Assembly (NCBI RefSeq): GCF_000814845.2
Contig: NZ_CP010431.2
Span: forward strand, 4,526,001-4,590,000
Source of the DNA: Pandoraea sputorum
Lineage (GTDB): Bacteria; Pseudomonadota; Gammaproteobacteria; Burkholderiales; Burkholderiaceae
Direction: 5' to 3'
DNA length: 64,000 nt
In this document: one piece after another, positions 36,231 to 45,005 of the stretch
Layout of the letters: the number at the start of each line of letters is the position of its first letter
Position numbering within the stretch: the stretch's first letter is position 1
Notes under the pieces: generated by a model
Database searches by the model: none
What the model saw: the letters and a program-made list of their open reading frames with translations, nothing else
Told to the model about the DNA's origin: nothing
Position numbers and translations under genes: made by a program

Positions 36231-36551
36231 ATGTGGCTGGATATTAAGTTCGACGCCAACTGGGTTGATTGCGGTGCCGCAATCAGTGGCATTTCTTATG
36301 TTGCGTGGCAAACGTGGCGAACTCGGCAACACGGCGTTCGCAGACCGATTGCGATTTCCCATGACTTCGCTTTTGGCGTCGCGTTTTTCCCCCAATTGCT
36401 CCTGCTGATCTGTGTGATGTCGTCGACCATCGTCGACGGACTCGTCAACGCGAGTCGTATCAGTTTGTGCGTCGCGGGGAGTTATGCGCTCGGAGCAATG
36501 TGGGACGCCCAATTTGTTGGCCGGTCCTGCCGCGATAGAAGAAGTGGCTAG
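36231..36551 (+). CDS. Small membrane protein of unknown function
   Basis: Predicted protein of 106 residues beginning MWLDIKFDANWVDCG. There are hydrophobic stretches at about 16-26, 47-70 (FGVAFFPQLLLLICVMSS) and 76-92, and an Arg-rich C-terminus. It starts 6 bases after the 59-residue protein, so the pair looks cotranscribed. No family recognised; holin-like or membrane-stress miniproteins are possible but unsupported. A GAGG lies 6-9 bases before the start. Confidence 0.5.
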   Translation: MWLDIKFDANWVDCGAAISGISYVAWQTWRTRQHGVRRPIAISHDFAFGVAFFPQLLLLICVMSSTIVDGLVNASRISLCVAGSYALGAMWDAQFVGRSCRDRRSG

Positions 36552-36591
36552 CCACGCTCCCATCCTGCCGCCGCCTCCGACTTCATCCCGT

Positions 36592-36630
36592 AAAAAAACC
36601 CCTGACGCGCACCGCTGCGCCGGGGTTTGC
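36592..36630 (-). terminator. Rho-independent terminator of icd
   Basis: On the minus strand, AAACCCC pairs with GGGGTTT around a GC-rich inner stem, followed by a run of T. It lies 41 bases beyond the icd stop. Confidence 0.7.
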
Positions 36631-36670
36631 GGAATTCATTGCAGGGCGACTCGCCCTCGCGATGGCGTCG

Positions 36671-37924
36671 TTACATGTTCTCGATCATCACTTCGCCGAA
36701 TCCGGAGCACGACACCTGCGTGGCGCCTTCCATCAAGCGTGCAAAGTCGTACGTCACCTTCTTCGACAAAATCGATTTTTCCATCGACGCGATGATGCGG
36801 TCCGCAGCCTCCGTCCAGCCCATATGACGCAGCATCATTTCCGCCGACAGAATCTCCGAGCCAGGATTCACGTAATCCTTGCCCGCATACTTTGGCGCGG
36901 TACCGTGCGTCGCTTCGAACATCGCAACCGAATCGGAGAGGTTCGCGCCCGGCGCGATACCGATGCCACCGACCTGTGCGGCGAGTGCGTCGGAAATGTA
37001 ATCGCCATTCAGGTTCAACGTGGCAATCACGTCGTACTCAGCGGGACGCAGCAGAATCTGTTGCAGGAAAGCGTCCGCAATCGAGTCCTTGATGGTGATC
37101 TCCTTGCCCGTCTTCGGATTCTTCACTTTGCACCACGGACCACCGTCGATCTCCGTCGCCGCAAACTCCTTTTTCGCGAGTTCGTATCCCCAGTCGCGGA
37201 ACGCGCCTTCAGTGAACTTCATGATGTTGCCCTTGTGCACGAGCGTCACCGTGTCGCGGTTATTGTCGATCGCGTACTGAATCGCCTTGCGCACCAGACG
37301 TTCGGTGCCCTCGCGCGACACCGGCTTCACACCAATGCCCGACGTCTGCGGAAAGCGAATCTTGCTCACGCCCATCTCGTTCTGCAAGAACGCGATCAAC
37401 TTCTTCGCGCCCGCCGATTCGGCTTCCCACTCGATGCCCGCATAGATGTCTTCCGAGTTCTCGCGGAAGATCACCATGTTGATCTTCTCCGGCTGACGCA
37501 CTGGCGACGGCACGCCCTTGAAGTACTGCACCGGACGCAAACATACGTACAGATCGAGTTGCTGGCGCAGCGCCACATTGAGCGAGCGAATGCCGCCACC
37601 CACCGGCGTTGTCAACGGTCCCTTGATCGACACGACGTAGTCCTTCACGACCTGGAGCGTTTCGTCGGGCAGCCACACGTCCGGACCATAGATGCGTGTC
37701 GACTTCTCGCCCGCGTAGATCTCCATCCAACTGATCTTGCGCTTGCCGCCATAAGCCTTTTCCACCGCTGCGTCGACGACCTTGAGCATCACAGGCGTAA
37801 TGTCCACGCCGGTGCCGTCACCTTCGATGTACGGGATGATCGGATTGTCCGGCACGTTCAGGGAGAAATCCTTGTTGACGGTGATCTTCTCGCCTGCCGG
37901 GACCTTGATGTGCTGATACGACAT
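36671..37924 (-). CDS. icd: NADP-dependent isocitrate dehydrogenase
   Basis: TCA-cycle enzyme of 417 residues that oxidises isocitrate to 2-oxoglutarate. The active-site segment [13 protein letters not shown] includes the serine that in E. coli is phosphorylated by Ace[34 protein letters not shown] and the C-terminal [14 protein letters not shown] with [13 protein letters not shown] are all present. The gene is divergent from rluE. Its upstream region carries a perfect 14-base palindrome at 38100-38113, a likely operator. Confidence 0.98.
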   Translation of the reverse strand: MSYQHIKVPAGEKITVNKDFSLNVPDNPIIPYIEGDGTGVDITPVMLKVVDAAVEKAYGGKRKISWMEIYAGEKSTRIYGPDVWLPDETLQVVKDYVVSIKGPLTTPVGGGIRSLNVALRQQLDLYVCLRPVQYFKGVPSPVRQPEKINMVIFRENSEDIYAGIEWEAESAGAKKLIAFLQNEMGVSKIRFPQTSGIGVKPVSREGTERLVRKAIQYAIDNNRDTVTLVHKGNIMKFTEGAFRDWGYELAKKEFAATEIDGGPWCKVKNPKTGKEITIKDSIADAFLQQILLRPAEYDVIATLNLNGDYISDALAAQVGGIGIAPGANLSDSVAMFEATHGTAPKYAGKDYVNPGSEILSAEMMLRHMGWTEAADRIIASMEKSILSKKVTYDFARLMEGATQVSCSGFGEVMIENM

Positions 37925-38099
37925 GGTGGTGCTCCAATTGGATGGATCGGAATGCGTGCATCAGATGGCTTGCGTCGGACAGCATGAGCGGCCGGTACGT
38001 ACGCACCACGAACTGCATTGTGGTCGATACGTGAGCGCCCCTACGCAGCGCTGCCTTATTTTAGTCATAGCGCTCCGAAATGCGTGTGACACAAATCAA

Positions 38100-38113
38100 G
38101 TCTTATATAAGAC
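38100..38113. promoter_or_regulatory. Perfect palindrome GTCTTATATAAGAC
   Basis: Fourteen-base perfect palindrome between icd and rluE, 176 bases from the icd start and 82 from the rluE start. Its 12-base core is repeated at 53358-53369. The symmetry suits a GntR-type dimer. Confidence 0.65.
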
Positions 38114-38194
38114 ATAAGAGTAGCGTTTTCGATTATGCATTAACATGTCGCCGCTGACCAGCTTCCTCAGGCATCACCCTCGCCATCACCCGGT

Positions 38195-38785
38195 ATGACA
38201 CTTCTCGCTCTCAATAAGCCCTTCGGTACGATCTGCCAGTTTTCGCCGCATCCGACGCGCCCGACGCTCGCCGAGTGCATCAATCTCCCGGACGTCTATC
38301 CGGCGGGCCGTCTCGACGCCGACAGCGAAGGCTTACTGCTGCTCACCGACGACGGCCGCTTGCAGGCACGTATCGCAGAGCCCGAGCGAAAGCTGCCCAA
38401 GACCTATTGGGCGCAGGTCGAAGGTGCGTACGACGAAGCGGCCGTGGCTCGCCTTCGTGGCGGCCTCGATCTGGGCGACTTCGTCACGCTGCCGTGCGAG
38501 GCGCGTGAAATCCCCGAGCCCGGGCACCTCTGGGCGCGCAATCCGCCGATCCGCTACCGCGCCAGCATTCCAACGCACTGGCTCGAAATCAAACTCGTCG
38601 AAGGCAAGAATCGTCAGGTCCGACGCATGACGGCGGCCGTCGGAAAACCGACACTTCGGCTCGTGCGCGTGGCCATCGGTCCGGTCGACGTCTTTTCGTT
38701 AAACCTCGCGCCCGGTCAGTGGTGCGAACTGCCGCAACAAATACTTACACTTTCCGGTCAACGCAGCCGTCGTTCTTCTCGTTGA
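38195..38785 (+). CDS. rluE: 23S rRNA pseudouridine synthase (RluE-like)
   Basis: RsuA-family pseudouridine synthase of 196 residues lacking an S4 domain, like E. coli RluE, which modifies 23S rRNA U2457. The N-terminus [15 protein letters not shown] is followed by the catalytic motif [18 protein letters not shown] with the nucleophilic Asp at residue 41, and by [24 protein letters not shown] near the C-terminus. Divergent from icd. Confidence 0.9.
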   Translation: MTLLALNKPFGTICQFSPHPTRPTLAECINLPDVYPAGRLDADSEGLLLLTDDGRLQARIAEPERKLPKTYWAQVEGAYDEAAVARLRGGLDLGDFVTLPCEAREIPEPGHLWARNPPIRYRASIPTHWLEIKLVEGKNRQVRRMTAAVGKPTLRLVRVAIGPVDVFSLNLAPGQWCELPQQILTLSGQRSRRSSR

Positions 38786-38837
38786 GGGAACAGGTGCGCA
38801 ACATACGCACCACTTACCGAAACGAGGAAACCAAGTC

Positions 38838-39083
38838 ATGAACAAACTGCTGCTCGCACTGACCGCCGGCCTGATCGTGTCCGGTGCCGCGATGGCCCAA
38901 CAATCGGCGCCTGCGACGGCGCCTGTCGCTCCGGCGGCGCCCGCAGCAGCAGCGCCTGCTACGGCGGCTCCGGCGGCTGACCATGCCACGCCGGCGAAGA
39001 AGACCACCAAGCACAAGAAGCATCACCACAAGAAGCACGCGAAGAAGCCGATGAGCCAACCGCCGGTCGGTAACAAGCCGTAA
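38838..39083 (+). CDS. Small exported Ala/Pro/Lys/His-rich protein, acid-shock type
   Basis: Eighty-one residues. A cleavable signal peptide (MNKLLLALTAGLIVSGAAMA) is followed by an Ala/Pro-rich segment and then a very basic Lys/His cluster (KKTTKHKKHHHKKHAKK), ending in a short Pro-rich tail. The composition and layout resemble the acid-shock protein Asr of enterobacteria, a periplasmic protein rich in Lys, His and Ala, but I cannot show homology. A GAGGA site precedes the ATG. A related protein is encoded 127 bases downstream. Confidence 0.75.
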   Translation: MNKLLLALTAGLIVSGAAMAQQSAPATAPVAPAAPAAAAPATAAPAADHATPAKKTTKHKKHHHKKHAKKPMSQPPVGNKP

Positions 39084-39210
39084 TACTTGTCGTCGAAAAA
39101 ATCCGCGAGTGGGTTGTCAACCAATGTCCCGACGGGACGTTAAAGGAGATGACTCACTTCGCGGGTCAACGAGTACACCATCCAAACATCGAGCTCCAAC
39201 GAGGAATCTC

Positions 39211-39420
39211 ATGAAAAAACTGATCGCTGCCCTGGTCGCTGGCCTGTTCGCAACGGGCGTGTTCGCCCAAGCTGCTGCTCCGGCTGCTGCCGACACGGCT
39301 GCTCCGGCTGCTGCTAGCAAGCCGGCTGCCAAGAAGAAGTCGTCGACCCACAAGAAGCACGCCAAGAAGTCGTCGAAGAAGGCTGCTGCTGCCGAAGCTC
39401 CGGCCGCTGCAAGCAAGTAA
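39211..39420 (+). CDS. Small exported Ala/Lys-rich protein, acid-shock type (tandem paralogue)
   Basis: Sixty-nine residues. Signal peptide MKKLIAALVAGLFATGVFA, then Ala/Pro-rich sequence, then KKKSSTHKKHAKKSSKK and a short Ala-rich end. It has the same architecture as the preceding gene, including the Ala-Pro then Lys-His-Lys order, so the two look like tandem duplicates that have diverged. GAGGAA lies before the ATG at 39211; the frame is open further upstream but without a signal sequence. A very strong terminator follows. Confidence 0.75.
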   Translation: MKKLIAALVAGLFATGVFAQAAAPAAADTAAPAAASKPAAKKKSSTHKKHAKKSSKKAAAAEAPAAASK

Positions 39421-39460
39421 GTACCGCGTCGCGCAGCACGCCTGCGCAACGGACGGTAAC

Positions 39461-39492
39461 AAGCAGGTTGCTCTTGCAACCTGCTTTTTTTT
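39461..39492 (+). terminator. Rho-independent terminator after the small exported proteins
   Basis: Perfect 11-base arms AAGCAGGTTGC and GCAACCTGCTT with a TCTT loop, followed by six further T. Confidence 0.92.
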
Positions 39493-39623
39493 CGTCCGGC
39501 AGATACAATGAGCCGCTATCCGCTTGAGGCAAATTCGCCGGATTCCCGACGAATTTGCTGCGGAATTTCGACTGTCGTCCGACCGTATTCTTGACGTCCC
39601 CCCGATCTTCTCAGGAGTCTTTT

Positions 39624-40103
39624 GTGATCCGGATTTCGCGTCAACTGGCCGCGCTCGCCGCCAGCGCCACGTTCACCAGCATCGCCGCCGTCATGGCGCT
39701 CGCCCCGGCCAGCGCCGTCGCACAAATCAAGCAGCCCGGGGAATTCCCGACCGTGCAACTCTCGGCGGGCATGTATCTCATCAAGGCCGAAGTCGCTGCG
39801 AACGAGAAAGACCGCGAACAAGGCCTGATGTATCGCAAAGCCATGGCCGACAATGCGGGCATGCTCTTCGTGTTCGAGCAAAGCGCGGGGCATTGCTTCT
39901 GGATGAAGAACACCGATCTGCCGCTGTCCATCGCATTTCTTGCGGACGACGGCACGATCGTAAACATCGAAGACATGGAACCGCAGACGGAAGACAACCA
40001 TTGCCCGCGTGCTGCTGTGCGATACGCGCTCGAGATGAACAAGGGCTGGTTTGCGAAGAAGAACATCAAAGCAGGTTCGAAGATCTCCAACCTGCCGCGC
40101 TGA
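39624..40103 (+). CDS. DUF192-family exported protein
   Basis: Protein of 159 residues from the GTG at 39624, which is preceded by AGGAG. A signal peptide (about 1-33, ending ALAPASAVA) precedes a DUF192 domain with EKDREQGLMYRKAMADNAGMLFVF and CFWMKNTDLPLSIAFL, then a conserved EMNKGWFAKKNIKAGSKI near the end. Family members are small beta-rich periplasmic proteins of unknown biochemical role. Without the GTG start, the longer frame would lack a signal peptide. Confidence 0.88.
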   Translation: MIRISRQLAALAASATFTSIAAVMALAPASAVAQIKQPGEFPTVQLSAGMYLIKAEVAANEKDREQGLMYRKAMADNAGMLFVFEQSAGHCFWMKNTDLPLSIAFLADDGTIVNIEDMEPQTEDNHCPRAAVRYALEMNKGWFAKKNIKAGSKISNLPR

Positions 40104-40144
40104 CCACTTCCATGCGAATACTTCATGCGGCGCGCCGGTAGTCG

Positions 40145-40861
40145 CTATCGCGCGCCGCTCGATATTTCCAGCGCCGCGTCGAGCGATTGCTCGAGGAATC
40201 GGTCCAGCAACCACGGATCGAAGTGACGTCCACGCTCGGCGAGCATCGCACTAACGATCTGCGCAGGACTTAACGCCGCACGATACGGACGATGACTGGC
40301 GAGTGCATCGAAAACATCGACCAGCGCCACAATGCGTCCGGCCAACGGAATGCGGTTGCCCGAAAGGCCGTAGGGATAGCCGGTGCCGTCGTAACGTTCG
40401 TGATGCGTGCACGCCACCGTGGCCGCCAACTCGCATGCGGCACCGCCGATGGCATTGAGCATCTCGGCCCCCAATTGCGGATGCATACGCATCGCCGACA
40501 TCTCGTCGGGCGACAGCCTGCCCGGCTTCTCCAGAATCGAATTCGGAATGCAAAGCTTGCCGGTGTCATGCAGCGCCGCCGCCAACCCCAACGCCTGCGC
40601 CTTGACGGCGGACATCCCTAGCGCCTGAGCGAATCGCCATGTCAGCGCGCCGACGCGCCACATGTGTGTGGCCGTCCCGCCACGTTTGTGTTCGGCCAGA
40701 CGAAAGAGCGTCCAGGCGGCGGGGGGCAGGCTGCGCATCAGATGCGGATCGGCGAGCCAGAAACGGGGCGGTGTGTCTTGAAACGCGTCGGCACATCGGG
40801 TGGCGATCGCGAAATGCGCAATGGCCGTGGCGGCCTCGCGCGATGGCGCAGGGTCTGGCAT
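40145..40861 (-). CDS. HD-GYP domain protein, probable cyclic-di-GMP phosphodiesterase
   Basis: Single-domain protein of 238 residues with no sensor module. The metal-binding HD is at 98-99 (LHDTGK, where most homologues have HDIGK), two histidines follow at 153-154, and the GYP triplet is at 161-163 in DGTGYPYGL; DVFDAL follows. It would hydrolyse cyclic-di-GMP or a related dinucleotide. No partner is encoded beside it: the DUF192 gene is convergent and sodB is 450 bases upstream. Confidence 0.88.
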   Translation of the reverse strand: MPDPAPSREAATAIAHFAIATRCADAFQDTPPRFWLADPHLMRSLPPAAWTLFRLAEHKRGGTATHMWRVGALTWRFAQALGMSAVKAQALGLAAALHDTGKLCIPNSILEKPGRLSPDEMSAMRMHPQLGAEMLNAIGGAACELAATVACTHHERYDGTGYPYGLSGNRIPLAGRIVALVDVFDALASHRPYRAALSPAQIVSAMLAERGRHFDPWLLDRFLEQSLDAALEISSGAR

Positions 40862-41311
40862 ACGTTGTCCATTCGGATTGAAGGGTTCACTCTAACGAGG
40901 TGCCCGCGTACGAATGTTGACGTCGATCAAGCGCCGCGCAAAAACGTGTAATCCGGCGACCGTTGAAAACGAAGGGGGATATCTCGCGTGACGTCCGAAG
41001 GTCCGCGCATCGGCAGGGCAAGCGGGGGAGTTACGACGAGGAGACGACACTCACCGGCACAGCATCGCACAGCGAACGATGTGGCGCGTCAGCTACGTGA
41101 GACACCTGTGGCGTCTTGAATCGGCGAGAGACTGCGGAGTGAAACGACGGCAACCTGCGGCGGATCCGCCGAAGTCATGCTTTGATGTTGCAGATAGCGA
41201 GTTGAGGTTTGCCGGCGACGCCAGACGCTCGGGTTGGGCGTCTGACGTGCCCTTCAGCGAAGGCTCACTGAAGTCGACTCTGTGTCGGCCGGCAAATTCC
41301 GGGAACGTCGA
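40862..41311. other. Intergenic region between the HD-GYP and sodB genes
   Basis: No gene is supported. The stretch holds the upstream region of the HD-GYP gene and the 3' flank of sodB. A weak stem (AGACGC/GGCGTCT) near 41220-41245 might help end sodB transcription; there is no T-run. Nothing else recognisable. Confidence 0.45.
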
Positions 41312-41890
41312 TTACGCGAAGTTCTTCGCGGCGAATTCCCAGTTGACGAGGTTCCAGAATGCCTCGACGAACTTCGGACGGGCATTGCGGTAGTCGATGT
41401 AGTAGGCGTGTTCCCACACGTCGATCGTGATCAGCGGCTTGTCGGCGCCGGTCAGCGGCGTGGCAGCGTTGCTGGTGTTCACGATGTCGACCGAACCGTC
41501 GGCCTTCTTCACGAGCCACGTCCAGCCCGAGCCGAAGTTGCCCACGGCCGACTTCGAGAACGTTTCCTTGAATGCGTCGAACGAGCCGAACTTGGCGTCG
41601 ATGGCCTTGGCCAGATCGCCGGTCGGCGCACCGCCGCCGTTCGGCGACAGCGTGTTCCAGAAGAAGGTGTGGTTCCACACCTGCGCTGCGTTGTTGAACA
41701 CGCCGCCCGACGACTTCTTGATGATGTCTTCGAGGCTGGCGTTTTCGAATTCGGTGCCCTTGATCAGGTTGTTCAAGTTGGTCACATAGGCTTGGTGGTG
41801 CTTGCCGTAGTGATACTCCATCGTTTCCTTGGAGATGGTCGGCGCCAGTGCATCGATGGCGTACGGCAGTTCAGGGAGCTTGTGTTCCAT
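41312..41890 (-). CDS. sodB: Superoxide dismutase (iron type)
   Basis: Cytosolic enzyme of 192 residues that disproportionates superoxide. The metal ligands are visible: His in MEYHYGKHH (27), His in VWNHTFFWN (about 74), and Asp and His in [10 protein letters not shown] (about 157 and 161). Features such as [12 protein letters not shown] and the Gln after NFGSGW region favour iron over manganese, but the metal cannot be fixed by inspection. It is downstream of xseA on the same strand with a 202-base gap. Confidence 0.96.
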   Translation of the reverse strand: MEHKLPELPYAIDALAPTISKETMEYHYGKHHQAYVTNLNNLIKGTEFENASLEDIIKKSSGGVFNNAAQVWNHTFFWNTLSPNGGGAPTGDLAKAIDAKFGSFDAFKETFSKSAVGNFGSGWTWLVKKADGSVDIVNTSNAATPLTGADKPLITIDVWEHAYYIDYRNARPKFVEAFWNLVNWEFAAKNFA

Positions 41891-42092
41891 GGCAATTGTC
41901 CTTTGTGCTCTGAGGGGAACCCGATTTTGCGTTATCCGGAGCCATCGATTCTAGGGCAGATGCGAAAACCCCGCAAACCCAACGGGTACTTGGTTTGCCG
42001 CACTGTGACTTATCAATGTGACGATTGTTTGCCGATCCCGGCTAATCGACGCACGATGCCTGCGATTGGCCAGCTTTGCAGAACCGCGCCAA

Positions 42093-43466
42093 CTAAAAAG
42101 TATCGTCTAGCCTGACCTGGACATCACCAATGCCCACGTCGGCCGCCCCGTCTGCAAGATGCATGGTCACTTGCTGACCCCGCTGGAGTTTTCGAGGGTC
42201 CCGCAACGGCAGGCCCTTCGCATCGAGGACTGCGGCATATCCGCGTTGCAAGGTGCGGCGCGGATTGAGCAGCTCAAGTTGCGCAGTGGCGTCGGCCAGG
42301 CGTTGCGTCGAGCGCTCGGCACGGCGCGACATGGCCGTCTGAAGACGTTGTTCGAGCAATGCCACACGCTCATGTTGCGACGCGACATCCGGCACAGCCC
42401 GCGCATGGCGCAGACGCAACATCTCGAATCGGCTGCGACGCTGGGCCAGCGGGCGCTCGAGGGCGTGGCGCATACGATCGGCCAGATGCGCCAGTTCCCC
42501 GCGCTGGCGCGCCAGGCGCTCGCGCGGCGAGACCATCGCACGCGACAGGCTGTCGAGTTGCTGGGCGCGCTGCTCGAGCGTGCGACGCATTGCACGACTC
42601 AGGCGCTGGCGCTCCCGATCAACCTCGCGCAGGCACTCGTCGCGCGCCGCCGAGATCAGTTCGGCCGCCGCCGTGGGCGTGGGCGCACGCACGTCCGCCA
42701 CAAAGTCGGCAATCGTGAAATCGGTTTCGTGCCCGACGCCGGAGACCACCGGCAGTTCGCTGCGCGCGATAGCGTGCGCCAGCACTTCTTCGTTGAACGC
42801 CCAAAGATCCTCGATGGAACCGCCGCCCCGGCACAACAGCAGGGTGTCGACTTCGCGGCGCGCATTGGCCGTATCGAGCGCCGCTGCGAGCTTTGTGGCG
42901 GCGTCCGCCCCCTGTACGGGCGCGGGATAAATGACGACGCTCACGTGCGGGGCGCGACGTGCAAGCGTTGTCAGCACGTCACGCAGCGCGGCCGCCTGCA
43001 ACGACGTGACGACGCCCACGCGACGGGCATAACGCGGCAATTCACGCTTGCGCCCGGCGTCGAACAACCCGGCAGCGGCGAGTTTTTCCTTCAGCCGCAG
43101 GAACGCCTCATAGAGATTGCCCTGCCCCGCGCGCCGGATCGCTTCGACGTTGAGTTGCACCTCGCCGCGCGGCACATACATGGAGAGCAAGGCACGCACC
43201 TCGACGCGATCGCCCTCCTTCGGTGAGAAATCCGCATGCTGCGCGCGACCGCGGAACATCACACAGCGCATTTGCGCCTGTGCGTCCTTGATCGAGAAAT
43301 ACCAATGGCCACTAGCGGCACGCGTGAAGTTGGAAATCTCGCCGCTGACCCACGCCAACGGGAAACTCCGCTCCAGCACGCCGGCAACGGCCTTGTTCAA
43401 ATCCGAAACACTGAGTACGCGATCCGCACCACCGGTGGGCCTGGCGTCGTCGAAAGATAGGTTCAT
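42093..43466 (-). CDS. xseA: Exodeoxyribonuclease VII large subunit
   Basis: Catalytic subunit of the single-strand-specific exonuclease VII, 457 residues. The N-terminal OB domain includes [24 protein letters not shown], the catalytic domain [36 protein letters not shown] and [17 protein letters not shown], followed by a long helical coiled-coil and a small C-terminal GYAAVLD segment. The ATG at 43466 was chosen because it starts the family-like [11 protein letters not shown]; an open frame extends upstream without homology. Its partner xseB is not in this window. Confidence 0.95.
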   Translation of the reverse strand: MNLSFDDARPTGGADRVLSVSDLNKAVAGVLERSFPLAWVSGEISNFTRAASGHWYFSIKDAQAQMRCVMFRGRAQHADFSPKEGDRVEVRALLSMYVPRGEVQLNVEAIRRAGQGNLYEAFLRLKEKLAAAGLFDAGRKRELPRYARRVGVVTSLQAAALRDVLTTLARRAPHVSVVIYPAPVQGADAATKLAAALDTANARREVDTLLLCRGGGSIEDLWAFNEEVLAHAIARSELPVVSGVGHETDFTIADFVADVRAPTPTAAAELISAARDECLREVDRERQRLSRAMRRTLEQRAQQLDSLSRAMVSPRERLARQRGELAHLADRMRHALERPLAQRRSRFEMLRLRHARAVPDVASQHERVALLEQRLQTAMSRRAERSTQRLADATAQLELLNPRRTLQRGYAAVLDAKGLPLRDPRKLQRGQQVTMHLADGAADVGIGDVQVRLDDTF

Positions 43467-43913
43467 GCGTGTGCGCTGACGAAAAACTGTCCACAGGCCC
43501 GCTAATTTAAGGGTTTTCTCGCCCGGATGCCCGACAATTCCTACGCACCGGGCGCAAACCCTTGATTTATCGGGCTTTGCGGGGGGCTTCCCCGGCGTAA
43601 AAAGGCATGTTTGCGTGACACACGACAAGATATATCTTCAGAGGCCGACATGTACACATAGTTATCCACAGGCTGACGAGGAAATCTTGGGATTTGTGAA
43701 CTTGCGGAGGTGTTCATTTCTGAAACAGCTCATTGCCCATTTTTTCATCACGAACTAAAAAGTTCCACCGCGTCAAAGAGTTGCTGAGAGTATCCAAAGG
43801 TTGTCCACATCCTTGTGCTCGTCCGGTGTGGAAAACGGTGCTTGCCCATCCCCCCCCTGCACGCTACAGTTCGGACTCGTTTGCCCATCCCCCGCAACAA
43901 GCAAGAGGTCTCT
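43467..43913. other. Divergent intergenic region with DnaA-box-like sites
   Basis: Between xseA and exbB. It has a perfect TTATCCACA at 43662-43670, TTGTCCACA at 43801-43809, CTGTCCACA at 43487-43495 and, on the other strand, a one-mismatch box at 43827-43835. There is an AT-rich part near 43690-43760. No gene is supported. Promoters for both flanking genes must lie here. Confidence 0.55.
43662..43670 (+). promoter_or_regulatory. Consensus DnaA box
   Basis: TTATCCACA, identical to the strong E. coli DnaA box; near-matches in the same spacer are listed in the region entry. Confidence 0.5.
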
Positions 43914-44528
43914 TTGTTCGCCGTCATCCAGGCCGCCGGCTGGCCCATCTGGCCACTTCTCATCGCTTCCGTCATTGCCCTCGCCCTGATCGTCGAGCGC
44001 GCCCTGTCGCTTCGCCGCGCACGCGTGCTGCCGACCGGCGTACTCGAAAACGCGATTACGCTCGCGCGCCGTGGCGCTGCCAAGCAAGACGCCACCGAAG
44101 CACTGGCGCGCGGCTCCATGCTGGGTCGAGTGCTCGCGACCGGCGTGCGTTACGTCGCCCACAATCCGCAGGGCCCGCGCGAGGGCGCAAAAGAGGCGCT
44201 GGAAGAAACGGGACGTGCCGTCGCCCATGAACTGGAGCGCTTTCTGCCCGCGCTGGGCACCATTGCCTCGGTCGCCCCGCTCATGGGTCTGTTCGGCACG
44301 GTGATCGGCATGATCGAAATCTTCGGTGCGCAGGACGCAACGGGCACCGATCCGGCTCAACTGGCGCACGGCATCTCCGTTGCGCTCTACAACACCGGCT
44401 TCGGGCTGATGATCGCGATTCCGGCGATGATCTTCTATCGGTACTACCGCACCCGCGTCGACGCCTTCCTCGTCGAACTCGAAACGCAGGCGGTCCATTT
44501 TCTCGATGCCACGCTGCCGCGGCACTGA
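43914..44528 (+). CDS. exbB: ExbB/TolQ-type energy transducer (MotA/TolQ/ExbB proton channel family)
   Basis: Inner-membrane proton-channel subunit of 204 residues that with ExbD powers outer-membrane transport or envelope integrity. Three membrane segments: about 10-28, and a pair in the second half with IASVAPLMGLFGTVIGMIEIF and the ISVALYNTGFGLMIAIPAMIFY region. I chose the TTG at 43914 (MFAVIQAAGWPIWPLL) because it has an AGAGG site and the family begins there; an upstream ATG would add a non-hydrophobic, unrelated leader. Followed by exbD after 15 bases. Confidence 0.88.
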   Translation: MFAVIQAAGWPIWPLLIASVIALALIVERALSLRRARVLPTGVLENAITLARRGAAKQDATEALARGSMLGRVLATGVRYVAHNPQGPREGAKEALEETGRAVAHELERFLPALGTIASVAPLMGLFGTVIGMIEIFGAQDATGTDPAQLAHGISVALYNTGFGLMIAIPAMIFYRYYRTRVDAFLVELETQAVHFLDATLPRH

Positions 44529-44543
44529 TTCGAGAGACATGCG

Positions 44544-45005
44544 ATGAATTTCCGTCGAGGTCTCTCCACGCGCGATGAACCGGAGATCAATCTGATCCCG
44601 CTCATTGATGTGCTGCTCGTCATCCTGATTTTTCTGATGGTCACGACGACCTACACGCGCTACACCGCGCTCAAGGTCAATCTGCCCACGGCGGATGCGG
44701 AAAAAGCGGTCGTGCCGCCGCGTCAGATTGTCGTTTCGGTAGGTGCCGACGGCAGCTACGCGATCGACCGGCATGCGCTGGCACAACGCGACGTTGCCAG
44801 TCTGACGGCCGCGCTGCGTCAGGCCGCCGGTCCCGCCAATACCGGCGCGGAGCCACCGGTAATCATCATCAACGCCGACGCGAAGAGCGCGCATCAGTCC
44901 GTCATCAATGTGATGGAGGCCGCGCGAGAGGCCGGATTGTCGCGTCTGACCTTCGCCGCCCGTTCGACGACGGCGCACGGCGCAACTGCGCAACCGTCCC
45001 GATGA
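44544..45005 (+). CDS. exbD: ExbD/TolR-type energy transducer subunit
   Basis: Single-pass inner-membrane protein of 153 residues. The N-terminal cytosolic part leads into the membrane helix [20 protein letters not shown], whose Asp (about residue 22) is the conserved proton-carrying position. The periplasmic domain ends near residue 140. It is between exbB and lpxK; its stop overlaps the lpxK start (ATGA). In this genomic setting the pair may serve general TolQR-like functions; no TonB or TolA gene is adjacent. Confidence 0.9.
   Translation: MNFRRGLSTRDEPEINLIPLIDVLLVILIFLMVTTTYTRYTALKVNLPTADAEKAVVPPRQIVVSVGADGSYAIDRHALAQRDVASLTAALRQAAGPANTGAEPPVIIINADAKSAHQSVINVMEAAREAGLSRLTFAARSTTAHGATAQPSR

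Noticed and set aside
41079..41393. A 104-codon plus-strand frame near the sodB end
   Set aside because: Overlaps the sodB 3' end in antisense and has no coding features.
43467..43913. Chromosome replication origin
   Set aside because: DnaA-like boxes are present but no dnaA, dnaN, rpmH, gidA or par genes are near and no long AT-rich unwinding region is evident.
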